A DNA stretch of 64,000 bases from Pirellulaceae bacterium (GCA_026004795.1 BPJV01000009.1:124001-188000), one strand, 5' to 3'; positions 29,515 to 39,250 are shown, numbered from the stretch's first letter. Notes: a model not told the origin generated them from the sequence alone. Program-made: numbers and translations.

Positions 29515-30018
29515 ATGGCAGGTGATTTGGAACAGTTTTTGCGCGAGGCAGCAAAACGTCTGGCTGAGCAAGTCAACTCGCCAGAGCGCCCTCCCCAACC
29601 ACGCGCGGATAACCAGTCGGTCCGTCAGCGGGAACGGGGGCACCCCGCCGGCTCGGATCCAATCCCTGAAGACGAACCAATCCTCGCCGCTGAGGTCGTC
29701 GACGATTGGCAGGATCCGCGCGCCGGTCCCGATCCTCTTAGCACCTTGGACACCCGTCCGACACGGATCAGTCAGGTTGACCTGGCCGACGAACGCATGG
29801 AGGAACACTTGCGCGAAGCACTCGATCATTCCCCCTCTCGCCGACCCGACTCCTCGCATCCTCTCGACAGGAATTCCGCCGCGGCAGACCAACCGTCCGA
29901 CTCATCGCAAGTGCAGCATCGGAGGAAACAAGTCAGCCCGTTCATCGACATGTTTCGTGACCCCCAGTCGCTGAAGGCAGCTTTTGTTGCTGGCGAAATC
30001 TTCCGCCGCAAGTTCTAA
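29515..30018 (+). CDS. Small soluble protein downstream of floA, function unknown
   Basis: 167 residues, ATG preceded by GGAGGGAG about ten bases away. No signal peptide or TM. The N-terminus (AGDLEQFLREAAKRLAEQV) is an amphipathic helix; the middle is hydrophilic, Pro/Asp/Arg-rich and probably disordered. The C-terminus (PFIDMFRDPQSLKAAFVAGEIFRRKF, read as continuous) is a second amphipathic helix that could touch the membrane or FloA. The 43 bp gap to floA suggests co-transcription and a role with the flotillin. No known domain was recognised. Confidence 0.65.
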   Translation: MAGDLEQFLREAAKRLAEQVNSPERPPQPRADNQSVRQRERGHPAGSDPIPEDEPILAAEVVDDWQDPRAGPDPLSTLDTRPTRISQVDLADERMEEHLREALDHSPSRRPDSSHPLDRNSAAADQPSDSSQVQHRRKQVSPFIDMFRDPQSLKAAFVAGEIFRRKF

Positions 30019-30203
30019 TCGACTTTTCAGGAAAGAATCGTCCCCTTCTCAGCCCGGTGGCCGTCTTATCTGCTCCAGCCACCAGGCACGCAGCAGGTCT
30101 CCCTTTCCCTTCTGGGTCTCTCGATTCTACCGCGGAATCCTACCAGCTCCGCGGCTCCACAACGCCCGCCAGCCGCTGTTGCTTTATTCCGATAGTCAAC
30201 CAA

Positions 30204-30278
30204 CGAATTTTCCTCCCACCCACCTTACCGAATTTTCCTCCCACCCACTTTGCCGAGTTTTCCTCCCGCCCACTTTAC
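30204..30278. repeat. Three tandem 25-bp repeats
   Basis: Units at 30204-30228, 30229-30253 and 30254-30278 share the core ATTTTCCTCCCACCCACTTT (third unit GTTTTCCTCCCGCCC...). Unit 2 differs from unit 1 at two positions near the end, and unit 3 differs by a few. There is no spacer between units, so this is not CRISPR-like. Confidence 0.85.
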
Positions 30279-30374
30279 GGCATCCAGCTGACCAAGTCCG
30301 CATCCACAAAGCAACATGCAATCCGCTTCCACTGGCTGAAAACCATCCCAACGGGCCTGCATTCTCACCAATCA

Positions 30375-30442
30375 TGCCCCCACCCTCCCCTTGGGAGGGT
30401 CGCGAGTGATGCGAGCGGGGAGGGAGCGAGCGGGGAGAGAGC
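30375..30442. repeat. GC-rich block with inverted and direct repeats
   Basis: ACCCTCCC-CTT-GGGAGGGT forms an eight-bp stem. Just downstream, GCGAGCGGGGAG appears twice, 16 bp apart. The composition is very different from the flanks and looks like a dispersed intergenic element. Confidence 0.5.
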
Positions 30443-30530
30443 TCGTAGGGAACCAACCCGGAAACATCCGTCGTTCTGCGAACCAACCGCTCGCGGGCGT
30501 TTCCGACAGCGGCTGCCAGCCCACCATGGT

Positions 30531-30550
30531 GCCACGCCAATCCGTGGCGT
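30531..30550. repeat. Short inverted repeat
   Basis: ACGCCA-ATCCG-TGGCGT (or, shifted, GCCACG with CGTGGC) can form a six-bp hairpin. No T-run follows on either side, so a terminator role is uncertain. Confidence 0.4.
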
Positions 30551-30748
30551 GACTCCGCATGGTTCATCGATAGTCTTGCCATCGGCAGCAAGCCTGTCCG
30601 GCTACTGAAACTTCTTCCTGATGACCTGCTCGGGCGTATGTCCCTTTCGGCTCATGAGAGTCCTGCTAACCTAAAATCAATCCTGCAAGCGGACCCGCAT
30701 AACACATGGAACGGTTTTTGGGCAGTATCCCACCTTCTCTTCGCCGGA

Positions 30749-31912
30749 TTAATCCTGGAACAACTTCGGTAATAGATCGTATAAATACCGTCTCCAGTTA
30801 TCCCAAGTATGTCCCCCCGAGGTTTCGGTGTATTCCACTTCGAATCCCCGTGATCGTAGCATCTCCACCGTCGCCTTGGCGGTATCGAGCAAGAAATCGT
30901 CTTTGCCGATAACGAAGGAGAAGTGCTTTAAGCCGGCCCTCATCTTCTCGTCATCAAGTTTTTCCTTGTTAAGCTCAAGAAAGCTGCGTGCAGGCTCGTT
31001 CATTTCCTCACCGCTTCGCAGTCCGAACAGACCGGAACTGAAGACGCTCAAGTAGCCGAACTGCTCCGGATTTGCCAATCCGATGAACAGCGTATGGGCT
31101 CCTCCCATCGACAATCCGGCCAAAGCGCGATGGGAGCGATCCGTGTGCACGCGATAGCGTTGATCCACCGCGGGAAGAATATCCTCTACGAATTCTTGTT
31201 CGAACTTGCCGAACATCTCTCCTCCACCTTGACCAAAACGAAAGGGGCCCGTGTGTCCGTTGGGCATCACCACGATCATCGCCTCGGCTTTTCCGGCAGC
31301 AATTAGATTGTCCAAAATCACTCCTGCCCGTCCGACGGTACTCCAGGAATCGTCAGAATCCGTTGCCCCATGCAACAGAAAGAGAACAGGGTATCGTTCT
31401 GTACCTGCCTCGTAGCCAGGGGGCGTGTACACGTGCATACGGCGAAAACGACCTAACACATTCGACCAATAGGTCACTTCCGCAATCGCTCCTTGCGGTA
31501 CTTGTTGCCGATCCATCCATTGCTCCCCGGGCACCTCTAAGAGGCTCCACAGACGCGAGTTCGATTCACTGGTCGTCTGATTAGCGGGATCGACAACGAC
31601 GACTCCATCCACCATGAAGTTGTACCGGTAATAGCCCGGTGGCACCTGAAGCTCAAGCTCCCACATACCATCCTCCCCACGGGTCATTGCAGTCCCCTGA
31701 AAACCGGTAGCACCAAGGTCGGAGCTGGACACCTGCACGTCGTCAGCGGATGGGGCGAAGAGGCGAAAAGTGACTTTGCCGCTCTCCACTTCGGGGGAAA
31801 CCACCGTCCTTACCGGCCGTCTTCCTGGGGGTTGTGCCACGCCGACGATGGAAAACAAACACGCTAGCAGCACACCTTGCACCGGGATACGACAAAGCGA
31901 CCAACCGCTCAT
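30749..31912 (-). CDS. Exported esterase (Fes/XynZ-like alpha/beta hydrolase) with N-terminal E-set domain
   Basis: A 387-residue protein with a signal peptide (about 8-28). Residues about 40-125 look like an early-set/CBM48-like domain (TFRLFAPSADDVQVSS, DGMWELELQVPPGYYRYNF). An esterase-D type alpha/beta hydrolase follows (about 145-385): YPVLFLLHGATDSDDSWS, the nucleophile elbow in ALAGLSMGGAHTLF, and the catalytic His in SGGHTWDNWRR. This architecture is found in carbohydrate-esterases (feruloyl or acetyl esterases) and enterochelin-esterase-like proteins. It probably removes ester groups from polysaccharide or arabinoxylan-type material outside the cytoplasm. It is monocistronic here. 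Confidence 0.85.
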   Translation of the reverse strand: MSGWSLCRIPVQGVLLACLFSIVGVAQPPGRRPVRTVVSPEVESGKVTFRLFAPSADDVQVSSSDLGATGFQGTAMTRGEDGMWELELQVPPGYYRYNFMVDGVVVVDPANQTTSESNSRLWSLLEVPGEQWMDRQQVPQGAIAEVTYWSNVLGRFRRMHVYTPPGYEAGTERYPVLFLLHGATDSDDSWSTVGRAGVILDNLIAAGKAEAMIVVMPNGHTGPFRFGQGGGEMFGKFEQEFVEDILPAVDQRYRVHTDRSHRALAGLSMGGAHTLFIGLANPEQFGYLSVFSSGLFGLRSGEEMNEPARSFLELNKEKLDDEKMRAGLKHFSFVIGKDDFLLDTAKATVEMLRSRGFEVEYTETSGGHTWDNWRRYLYDLLPKLFQD

Positions 31913-32622
31913 GACTCCTCCTCATCGAAAAGATACGTAGGAACAACGAGAATTACTCAGTGCCTCTGGCACGAGAAAAGAACCACCTCGGTTTTGTTAA
32001 CCTCCGGCAACGCAGGAAGTTGCGGTCTGGTGTTTGTATCAGTTTGTTCGATCGAAGAATCGCTCACTCTCCGGAGTGGACAAGTCGAGACGGGGAACGA
32101 CGCGGCCACCGATGGCGCCGGGAACCAGATGGTGGATCGTGACCATGAAGACTCTCTGGAGCAAGCCGAATGGCAGCGGTCCGGAGAGTAGCCGATCATG
32201 CCGGGCGATCGTGCTGCGAACGCCTATTCGGTCTACCTCACCACTTTGTCGTCCAACGCGAGTGTTGCCGACGGATGCCGGCGCGGGGTAGAAGCGCATT
32301 TCGACTCGAGAATCCCGGCATGCGTGATGTGCCCTTCGACTTGGGTGGTTTTGCCGTGCCCTCCTGCCTGCGGGGACAGGAGCCGGCGTAGACCGCAGGC
32401 CTGAGCACGAAGTGCCTCGACATCTGCCACAATCGCGAGAGACCGAGAGGTTTTGCCGTCGGCAACTGTAGCGATTGTAACGATTGAGTGGCAAGGGAGG
32501 CGTTTTCTAAGTGAACTGACCTCAAGATCCGACTTTTGGACAGGATACGACATTTTCGTTCGATCCTGCAGGATGCAGGTAGAGCTTGCCGTGCACCATC
32601 CGCTAGGTCATGGAGGACTGTC
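31913..32622. other. Long divergent spacer without convincing gene
   Basis: 710 bp between the esterase (minus) and desaturase (plus) genes. Several overlapping frames exist but none has a start, ribosome site and protein-like composition together. The 9-mer TTTTGCCGT occurs twice (near 32349 and 32451). Possibly it holds a decayed gene. Confidence 0.35.
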
Positions 32623-33771
32623 ATGCCATCGATCTCGAGTGAACCGTTTTCCGTAGCGAAGGCGAGGGATATTGTTCGCGATTTGTTCGAACACCGTCCC
32701 GCGCTTTATTGGGCTGATTTTTTGTGCAGTCTGACCATCGGCTACGGGGCGGCTAGTATCTACCTGAGTGCTCCCTGGTTTAGTTCGCTGCAGATCGTAT
32801 CCTTCTTGGTCGCCGGCTTCGCTCTCTTTCGTGTGGGCAGCTTCATTCATGAAATCGTCCATATGCCGGGACGGCAGATGCGAAGTTTCAAGATTGCCTG
32901 GAACGTATTGGCTGGCATTCCCATGCTAATGCCCTCATTCTTCTATCTGAACCACATCGATCATCACAGTCCCAAACATTATGGAACCGGGCAGGATGGC
33001 GAGTACTTGCCGTTGGGCAACGGTCCGATGCGTGATTTGCTGTACTTCTTCCTGCAGGTCCTATTGCTTCCCGTCGCCATGTTTTTGCGTTTCGCGATTG
33101 TTACTCCCATTTCGTTTTGCTCCCCGCGGGTGCGCCAATGGGCTTTGGAACGTTTCTCATCGTTCGTCATCAATTTGAAGTATCGGCATGAAATCCCCCG
33201 TAATGCCCCCCGGCGGGTATGGGCGGCCATGGAAGCGGCCTGTTGCTTGCGCGCTTGGCTCATTCCCTTGGGTGTCGTGTTGGGAGTCACCACCTGGGAC
33301 CGCATGCCAGCACTTTACCTGCTTGCCGTACTGACGCTGGGCCTGAATTACCTCCGGAACATCGTCGCCCACCGCTATGAGAGTGACGGCCGGCCCATGT
33401 CCCATGTGGAACAGTTGACCGACTCGATCAATTTCGATGGCACGCCCATTATTACGGAACTCTTTTTTCCGCTGTACCTTCGTTACCACGCCCTGCACCA
33501 CCTGCTCCCCACGCTTCCCTACCACAATTTGAAACGCGCTCACCAACGATTGATGAACGAGCTGCCACCGAACTCGGCTTACCACCAGGCGCATTACCCC
33601 GGTTTTTGGCATCTATTGCGCGGGGTGGTCACCCATGCACTGGCAGCCAGTAGAGGAGGATCCCATCGTCGGGCAGCGGACGAATGGTATCGCCGCCGAG
33701 AGGAACTGTTCGCCCAGCAACGTCAACACGACCAGGGAGTGGAACAGCGGCCACAGCGCCATGCTGCCTAA
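32623..33771 (+). CDS. Membrane fatty-acid desaturase
   Basis: 382 residues from the ATG at 32623, with GGAGG six bases upstream. All three iron-binding histidine clusters of membrane desaturases are present: HEIVH (residues 76-80), HIDHH (111-115), and HALHH near the C-terminus. Hydrophobic segments at about 35-70 and 90-110 and two more near 140-240 fit the four-helix plan. The enzyme introduces a double bond into acyl chains of membrane lipids, using a ferredoxin-type donor and oxygen; regiospecificity is unknown. The C-terminal about 40 residues are Arg/Gln-rich and outside the fold. Confidence 0.9.
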   Translation: MPSISSEPFSVAKARDIVRDLFEHRPALYWADFLCSLTIGYGAASIYLSAPWFSSLQIVSFLVAGFALFRVGSFIHEIVHMPGRQMRSFKIAWNVLAGIPMLMPSFFYLNHIDHHSPKHYGTGQDGEYLPLGNGPMRDLLYFFLQVLLLPVAMFLRFAIVTPISFCSPRVRQWALERFSSFVINLKYRHEIPRNAPRRVWAAMEAACCLRAWLIPLGVVLGVTTWDRMPALYLLAVLTLGLNYLRNIVAHRYESDGRPMSHVEQLTDSINFDGTPIITELFFPLYLRYHALHHLLPTLPYHNLKRAHQRLMNELPPNSAYHQAHYPGFWHLLRGVVTHALAASRGGSHRRAADEWYRRREELFAQQRQHDQGVEQRPQRHAA

Positions 33772-33978
33772 GGTAGCCGAGCTCCCGCAGCAGCGAATAC
33801 GATTATCGGAATCGATTGCTTTCTTTACGAAACCTTCCTGTCCTGTTTCGTCCGCACAATCCCGGTATTCGGAATCGCTACCACGGTGTTGATGTGGCCA
33901 CGGCGGCCATGCCGATAGAGAAGATGAAGTGTTGCTATTGCGCACCCCGCAGACTCTTCCACCCATGGAGCACAAGCC

Positions 33979-34272
33979 GTGGAATTCGATCGCAATCGCT
34001 ATTTCATGATCGGTGTTTTGCTGCTGTTGCTGGGAATTCAGTTTCGGATGGTCGAATCGTTCGTATTGAATGAGTCAAGTACGCGTGCCTTAGCCAGGAT
34101 CGCCCACGAGTCGCAGCTGGCTTCGCAAGATTTCGCCACCCAGTTGTATTTGGACGCCAATCCCAAAGCGAAGAAGACCATTAAACCGCCCCATTGGCTT
34201 GGATGGGTGTTGCTGACTGCCGGTGCGATCATGTCTTTGCACGCGTTAGTCTTACCGAAACCTAAAACCTAA
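33979..34272 (+). CDS. Small two-TM membrane protein, function unknown
   Basis: 97 residues from a GTG at 33979, preceded by GGAG eight bases upstream. TM1 spans about 9-22 (YFMIGVLLLLLGIQFRM) and TM2 about 73-90 (WLGWVLLTAGAIMSLHALVL). Between them is a hydrophilic helical segment with NESSTRALARIAHESQLASQ. No known family was recognised. Another small exported protein is encoded about 50 bp downstream, so they may be co-transcribed. Confidence 0.65.
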   Translation: MEFDRNRYFMIGVLLLLLGIQFRMVESFVLNESSTRALARIAHESQLASQDFATQLYLDANPKAKKTIKPPHWLGWVLLTAGAIMSLHALVLPKPKT

Positions 34273-34324
34273 CTGCCTCCTAATCGATCGATCGATCGGA
34301 ATCTACTTATCGGGATCGGCCATC

Positions 34325-34729
34325 ATGCGCACGTTGATCGCGTCCCCACGATTTTGGATGATCAGCCTGACCTTGATTTCCGCAGGGTTTGTCAATTTCG
34401 TGCACGGCAAACCGGATGATCGTGCCAACGAGCAGGCGCAGCAGCAGCAGCAAGACGTCTCTTCCCTGTTGCTGCGCGAAGGGACCACGATCAAATCAAC
34501 GAATGCTCAGTGCCGATTCAACGGTGAACGTTTGGTCGTCGATCTTCAGGATCAAGATCGCGTACTAATCGCATTGGAGAATCTCATGGCCCAACGCGTT
34601 GTGGAAGCCCTCCAGCTTGATCCCATGGACAACCGGTGGAGTATCGAGGCGCGAGTCACCGAGTTTAACGGCCGCAACTTTCTCTTCCTTGTACGGGCTC
34701 AACGTTCCCCGCGAACCGGATTGCGATAA
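34325..34729 (+). CDS. Small secreted protein, function unknown
   Basis: 134 residues with a signal peptide (about 1-28, SLTLISAGFVNFVHGKP). A Gln-rich stretch (QAQQQQQD) is followed by a compact beta-type domain (about 48-128: EGTTIKSTNAQCRFNGERLV, WSIEARVTEFNGRNFLFLVR). The layout is like small planctomycete exported proteins that may bind polymers, but no family is recognised. It lies on the same strand as, and 52 bp after, the two-TM protein. Confidence 0.65.
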   Translation: MRTLIASPRFWMISLTLISAGFVNFVHGKPDDRANEQAQQQQQDVSSLLLREGTTIKSTNAQCRFNGERLVVDLQDQDRVLIALENLMAQRVVEALQLDPMDNRWSIEARVTEFNGRNFLFLVRAQRSPRTGLR

Positions 34730-34985
34730 TGACCGTTGTGCGTTGAGCGGTCGATGGTGGCGGAATCGAGTCCCTGATCTTGTTCCATTCTCGGGTCTCC
34801 AAGTTTTCAGCTTGGGACGTGGTCGTCGGCAGCGTGCGTCCCGGGGACTGCACGGTAGCATTTTTCTTCCCCCGAGGGACCTAAGGTGTCTGCCGGTATC
34901 CGATCCTAGTAGTAGCCGCACGAGCGGAGTGATTTCGTACACCTGCCGTTGGTGGCGAACTAGAATGAAGGATCGAAGGGAGAGG

Positions 34986-35330
34986 ATGTTGACGATGAGT
35001 GTAACGGTAGCCCAGCGACGCCCACCAGCATCAACCTCGGCCGTCAATTCGGCCGCTGCGAGGGACAACCAGGCCGGACTGCTACGCCTGTTGACGCGTG
35101 CCATGGGGGCACCCGAGGAACTGGTCGTCGAGTTGATCTATCTCGACTCCAAGGGAACGAAAACCCGTCGGGTCGTCAGCCCGATTCGCTACTTGGGCAA
35201 AGACCGTTTCCTGGGGCTTTGCCTGTGCCGCTGCGAACCAAGGCAGTTCTACCTCACACGCTGCCTGGCAGCTCGGTTGCGGCCGGCCGCCGATTTCGTG
35301 ATGCCGGTCCCCATGCAGGTTGCATCTTGA
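34986..35330 (+). CDS. Small protein with WYL-like segment
   Basis: 114 residues from the ATG at 34986 (or 111 from 34995; GGAGAGG lies upstream). After a hydrophilic N-terminus the region about 40-95 reads EELVVELIYLDSKGTKTRRV, then SPIRYLGKDRFLGLCLCRCEPRQFYLTRC. This resembles the beta-rich core of WYL domains (I-x-Y-x-[D/S]-x-x-G-x-x-x-x-R-x-V), which act as ligand-binding parts of regulators. No DNA-binding domain is attached, so it could be a free-standing sensor or partner. Assignment is tentative. Confidence 0.5.
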   Translation: MLTMSVTVAQRRPPASTSAVNSAAARDNQAGLLRLLTRAMGAPEELVVELIYLDSKGTKTRRVVSPIRYLGKDRFLGLCLCRCEPRQFYLTRCLAARLRPAADFVMPVPMQVAS

Positions 35331-35406
35331 ACGGACCAATCCCTGGTCGGTCAGGGCGATGATGCTTGGCCAGGCGGGGATCGACGGCGGAGGGGATCGT
35401 CCATGA

Positions 35407-36027
35407 CTAACTGCAATAGGCTGACTCTATTTTCGCGAGCTGCGCCATAATATCTGCTTCCTCTGGAATCGTTCCCATCCTCTGCTGCGTCTGATACTCC
35501 AGTTCGAATGCATGCAACTGTTCCTCGACTTCCACGCGTGCCCCCTCGGACAAGCGATCGATGAATAGAACGCCGTTGAGATGGTCTGCCTCGTGCTGCA
35601 CGATGCGGGCTTCATAATCGGAGAACTCACGATCGATCTCATTGCCTTGCAGATCGAAGGCGTGGACGCGAACCTTCTTCGGACGTACTACATTGCCCAC
35701 AACCCCGGGTAGGCTGAGGCAACCTTCCTCGTCTTCATCATTGCCGCGTGGACGAGAAAGGACGGGATTGATGAACACCCATTCCTCCCCTTCCCCCGTC
35801 TTTCCCGCTGGATTCATAATGAACAGTCGCAGCGGCAAATTAACCTGATTGGCCGCCAAACCCACCCCACGATGGGCATACATCAGCTCAAACATCCGCT
35901 CTACCACACTTCGCAACGTGGTATCCACTCTCCGCAGCGCCTTTGATTCGTAGCGCAAGGCGGGGTGAGGATAAGTCACAATCTGCAAGGAAGTCGGATC
36001 CAACGGTTGCATAGTTTCTGGCTTCAT
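35407..36027 (-). CDS. def: Peptide deformylase
   Basis: A 206-residue enzyme that removes the formyl group from N-terminal methionine of new proteins. All three motifs are intact: GVGLAANQ (residues 54-61), EGCLS (101-105, Cys103) and HEADH (145-149), which together bind the active-site metal. The C-terminal extension after residue 170 is helical. The gene follows dihydroorotase on the same strand after about 150 bp. Confidence 0.97.
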   Translation of the reverse strand: MKPETMQPLDPTSLQIVTYPHPALRYESKALRRVDTTLRSVVERMFELMYAHRGVGLAANQVNLPLRLFIMNPAGKTGEGEEWVFINPVLSRPRGNDEDEEGCLSLPGVVGNVVRPKKVRVHAFDLQGNEIDREFSDYEARIVQHEADHLNGVLFIDRLSEGARVEVEEQLHAFELEYQTQQRMGTIPEEADIMAQLAKIESAYCS

Positions 36028-36178
36028 TAGGTCTAGCCACCAAATCGTAGTATCGTTGATCGTCTCCGGTCATCGAGCCCGGCCACACCAACTGTCACTG
36101 TACTCGATCACCCCGACCAGCGCGAACCCACGGCATATCAAGTTCTCCGCATCTCCTCGGTGGGACCGCGGCGACCTT

Positions 36179-37531
36179 CTACACCCCGATCCCGTCCGCG
36201 GTAGCGAAGTAGCCGCCACGTTGATGATCGCACCGCACGGCCGCCCCCCGAACATTCTCTGCGACCTGACCATGCTGCATGACCGTTTGCCCACGGACCC
36301 AGGTGCGAATGGGCCATCCTCGCAGGGTCGTTCCGGCCCATGCACTCCAGCCCGACTTGGTATGCTGCTGTTGATTCTCGATCGACTTTTCCAGTTCGAG
36401 ATCGACCAGCACGAGATCGGCATCATAGCCGGGAGCAATACGTCCTTTCCCCACCAGGCCCCAGACCCGCGCTGGAGCGTCGGCCATCCAGTGGGCAATC
36501 TGCGGCAGCGTACACCGTCCTTGGGCATATTCGTTCAGCAACAAGGCGAGACTGTTTTCCACCGCGGGCATGCCACTGGGAGATTGAGGGTAGGGTGCTT
36601 GTTTCTCCTCCCATGTATGCGGTGCGTGATCGGTGGCAATGACTTGCAGGTCGCCCGCTAACAACGCCTTCCACAACGCCGTATTGTCCTCGCGCGTCTT
36701 CACCGCCGGATTCATTTGAATCAGCGTTCCCAGTCGATCGTAATCGTCGATGGAAAAGAAGAGATGGTGCGGACAGACCTCCCCGGTCACCCATGGTTTT
36801 CCTGATCGTACGATGGGAATCTCGTCGGCCGTACTGACGTGCAACACATGAAAGCGATGGCGATAACGGATCGCCAAGTCGACCGCCCGTTGCGTAGCGA
36901 TCCGCGCTGCGGCATGGTCTCGGATGCGCGAGTGGTCATGGACAGTCAAGTCGGCACCCAACCGTTGGCGATTGGCACGCACTGTCGCTTCATCTTCACA
37001 GTGAGCGCAGATCGGCAACCGGGTTTCCGCAAAGATGCGCTCCAGCGCCTGTTGCTGATCGACTAGCAGATCCCCCGTGCTGGAGCCGATGAAGATTTTG
37101 ATGCCGGGAATATCGTGCTGCTGTTGCAACTGTTCGATGTTATCTGGAGTGGCACCGATATAGAAACCATAATTCACGCGGCTGACTCGACTTGCGCGGT
37201 CATACTTCCAGCGGAGAGAGTGCTGATCCACTGCCGGCGGTTTCGTATTGGGCATCTCCAGAAACGTGGTGATACCACCTGCGGCACAAGCGATACTGCC
37301 GGTTTCGATCGTCTCTTTGTGCGTCAACCCTGGTTCGCGAAAGTGAACCTGGTCGTCGATCACGCCGGGCATCAGCACTTTACCCGCCGCCTCCACCACT
37401 TCCTCTGCCGAGTGGTCGCGCGCTGCATCGACAGCCAGAATCTTACCACCTTCGATCAACACATTCGTTTCGGTGACCTGATCCGGAAACACCACCTTGG
37501 CGTCTCGGATCAGGATTCGCATCTCTCCCAT
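36179..37531 (-). CDS. pyrC: Dihydroorotase (class I, PyrC/allantoinase family)
   Basis: About 450 residues if started at the ATG at 37531; ATGs at 37537 and 37522 are close alternatives, and a further in-frame start at 37615 looks less likely. The amidohydrolase features are clear: [16 protein letters not shown] (metal-binding His pair), [32 protein letters not shown] and [10 protein letters not shown]. The enzyme cyclises carbamoyl aspartate to dihydroorotate in pyrimidine synthesis. The protein lies next to no other pyr gene, as is usual in genomes with scattered pathway genes. An allantoinase activity cannot be fully excluded from sequence alone. Confidence 0.9.
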   Translation of the reverse strand: MGEMRILIRDAKVVFPDQVTETNVLIEGGKILAVDAARDHSAEEVVEAAGKVLMPGVIDDQVHFREPGLTHKETIETGSIACAAGGITTFLEMPNTKPPAVDQHSLRWKYDRASRVSRVNYGFYIGATPDNIEQLQQQHDIPGIKIFIGSSTGDLLVDQQQALERIFAETRLPICAHCEDEATVRANRQRLGADLTVHDHSRIRDHAAARIATQRAVDLAIRYRHRFHVLHVSTADEIPIVRSGKPWVTGEVCPHHLFFSIDDYDRLGTLIQMNPAVKTREDNTALWKALLAGDLQVIATDHAPHTWEEKQAPYPQSPSGMPAVENSLALLLNEYAQGRCTLPQIAHWMADAPARVWGLVGKGRIAPGYDADLVLVDLELEKSIENQQQHTKSGWSAWAGTTLRGWPIRTWVRGQTVMQHGQVAENVRGAAVRCDHQRGGYFATADGIGV

Positions 37532-37848
37532 CGCCATCGGTTCCGCAATTGGTGCGTGGACTATCGACCAGGGGCGGCAACACTCGCTCCTTACGGTCGT
37601 TATAACCGCTATCATTCCAACTCGAAAGCCAACGTCCTGTAAGCAACCGGGGGAAAAATCGTCAACGTTCCCCTAAGGGGTAAGCTACGCTTCTGCAGCC
37701 GACACCGAACATATCTTCGTATCTTTGCCCACGGGACATGCACCGACCTTGTTGCGATCAGGCGGCGAGGGTAGCGAGGTTCCCAGTCCTCGACGAGCCG
37801 ATCGCGTATGTCCCGACAGAAAAACGAAAAGGGAGCAGCTGACCCACG
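37532..37848. other. Divergent intergenic region
   Basis: About 317 bp between pyrC (minus) and the Tad operon (plus). No gene or repeat recognised; must contain both promoters. Confidence 0.3.
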
Positions 37849-39171
37849 ATGAAGACGCTCAATCAACCTCTACGCAATCTTGAACAATCCAAGGCGGCAG
37901 AGTTCGATGCGACCAAGCAGCGGATCCACAATAAACTGGTGGAAAAGCTGGATCTTTCGCGCATCGGCGACATGAAGGGAGAGCAGTTACGACGGGAAAT
38001 CCGCTTGGTGGTCGAACATCTGTGCGACCAGGAAAACACACTGCTCAACCGCTCGGAACGCGACCGTCTCATCGATGAAGTATTGGATGAAACCTTTGGA
38101 CTAGGACCGCTCGAGCTGTTGCTCAAGGACAATTCGATCAGCGACATCATGATCAACGGTCCGAAGAACATCTACGTCGAACGACGAGGGCGGTTGGAGA
38201 GGACCAACGTCCAGTTTCGTGACAACAAACACCTGATGCAGATCATCGATCGGATCGTATCCAAGGTCGGGCGTCGTGTCGACGAGACCTGTCCGATGGT
38301 CGATGCCCGTTTGGAGGATGGATCACGTGTCAACGCCATCATTCCACCGCTGGCGCTCGATGGAGCGGCCGTGTCGATTCGTCGTTTCGGCTCCAATCCA
38401 TTGCGGCTGGAAGATCTGCTCAATTACAAAGCGTTGACTCCCGAGATGGTGATGTTGCTCGAGGGTTGCATCAAAGCCCGATTGAACATGATCATCTGCG
38501 GGGGGACGGGTTCCGGTAAAACCACCTTGTTGAATACCCTGTCCAGTTTCATTCCCAATGACCAACGCATCATTACTATCGAAGACGCGGCCGAGTTGCA
38601 ATTGCAACAAGACCACGTGGTACGACTGGAAACGCGCCCGGCGAACATCGAAGGCAAAGGTGCGGTAACCGCTACCGACCTGGTCAAGAACGCGCTGCGC
38701 ATGCGACCGGAACGTATCATCATCGGTGAATGTCGTGGCGGAGAAACGCTGGACATGTTGCAGGCGATGAACACCGGACACGACGGCTCGCTCACCACCA
38801 TCCACGCCAACAATCCTCGTGACGGTATCGCCCGCTTGGAAACGCTCGTCATGATGTCCGGTTTCGAACTTCCGGTAAAAGCGATCCGGCAACAGATTGC
38901 CAGTGCCGTCCACTTGATCATTCAAGCCAACCGCTTGCAAGGAGGACCCCGACGGGTGACCCACATTACGGAAATCGTGGGCATGGAACAGGACACCGTG
39001 GTGATGCAAGACATCTATCGGTTTGTCCAAGACGGCGTCGATGCAGAAGGAAAGGCGTTCGGCCACTTCGAATGTACCGGGGTGCGTCCCACGTTCATGC
39101 CACGATTGGAAGCGGCCGGTGTGCGACTGCCGGCCAGCGCCTTCCGCCAGCGTCGCCTGCTCGACGCCTAA
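37849..39171 (+). CDS. cpaF: Tad/Flp pilus secretion ATPase CpaF (TadA)
   Basis: A 440-residue hexameric ATPase of the GspE/VirB11 superfamily. An N-terminal helical domain (about 1-130) is followed by the RecA-like core with Walker A GGTGSGKT (residues 218-225), the aspartate box ITIEDAAELQLQQ, Walker B-type IIIGECRGGETLDML and the histidine box TTIHANNPRD. CpaF powers assembly of Flp-type pili or related secretion. The genes for TadB and TadC follow on the same strand, giving a minimal operon; no CpaB/C/E or pilin gene is in the window on either side. Confidence 0.95.
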   Translation: MKTLNQPLRNLEQSKAAEFDATKQRIHNKLVEKLDLSRIGDMKGEQLRREIRLVVEHLCDQENTLLNRSERDRLIDEVLDETFGLGPLELLLKDNSISDIMINGPKNIYVERRGRLERTNVQFRDNKHLMQIIDRIVSKVGRRVDETCPMVDARLEDGSRVNAIIPPLALDGAAVSIRRFGSNPLRLEDLLNYKALTPEMVMLLEGCIKARLNMIICGGTGSGKTTLLNTLSSFIPNDQRIITIEDAAELQLQQDHVVRLETRPANIEGKGAVTATDLVKNALRMRPERIIIGECRGGETLDMLQAMNTGHDGSLTTIHANNPRDGIARLETLVMMSGFELPVKAIRQQIASAVHLIIQANRLQGGPRRVTHITEIVGMEQDTVVMQDIYRFVQDGVDAEGKAFGHFECTGVRPTFMPRLEAAGVRLPASAFRQRRLLDA

Positions 39172-39250
39172 AGGCCTCGTCACCCCGCAAGACGCTGCCG
39201 TGTCACCTTGATCCTCAACACGCAACTCAGGTAAGGAACGAAGAGCGAGT

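Larger units (their letters stand above)
30019..30748. other. Non-coding repeat-rich spacer between convergent genes
   Basis: 730 bp with no protein-like frame. It contains three 25-bp tandem units, a GC-rich block with short internal repeats, and a hairpin (listed separately). Such spacers between convergent genes often collect dispersed elements in planctomycetes. Confidence 0.5.

Noticed and set aside
30204-30278. CRISPR array
   Set aside because: The three units are directly adjacent with no spacers, and no cas gene is present.
30531-30550. Intrinsic terminator for the floA unit
   Set aside because: The hairpin is not followed by a T-run on either strand and is far from both gene ends.
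32036-32560. Minus-strand frames before the desaturase gene
   Set aside because: Three overlapping frames, none with start signals or a recognisable domain. A decayed gene cannot be excluded but cannot be supported.
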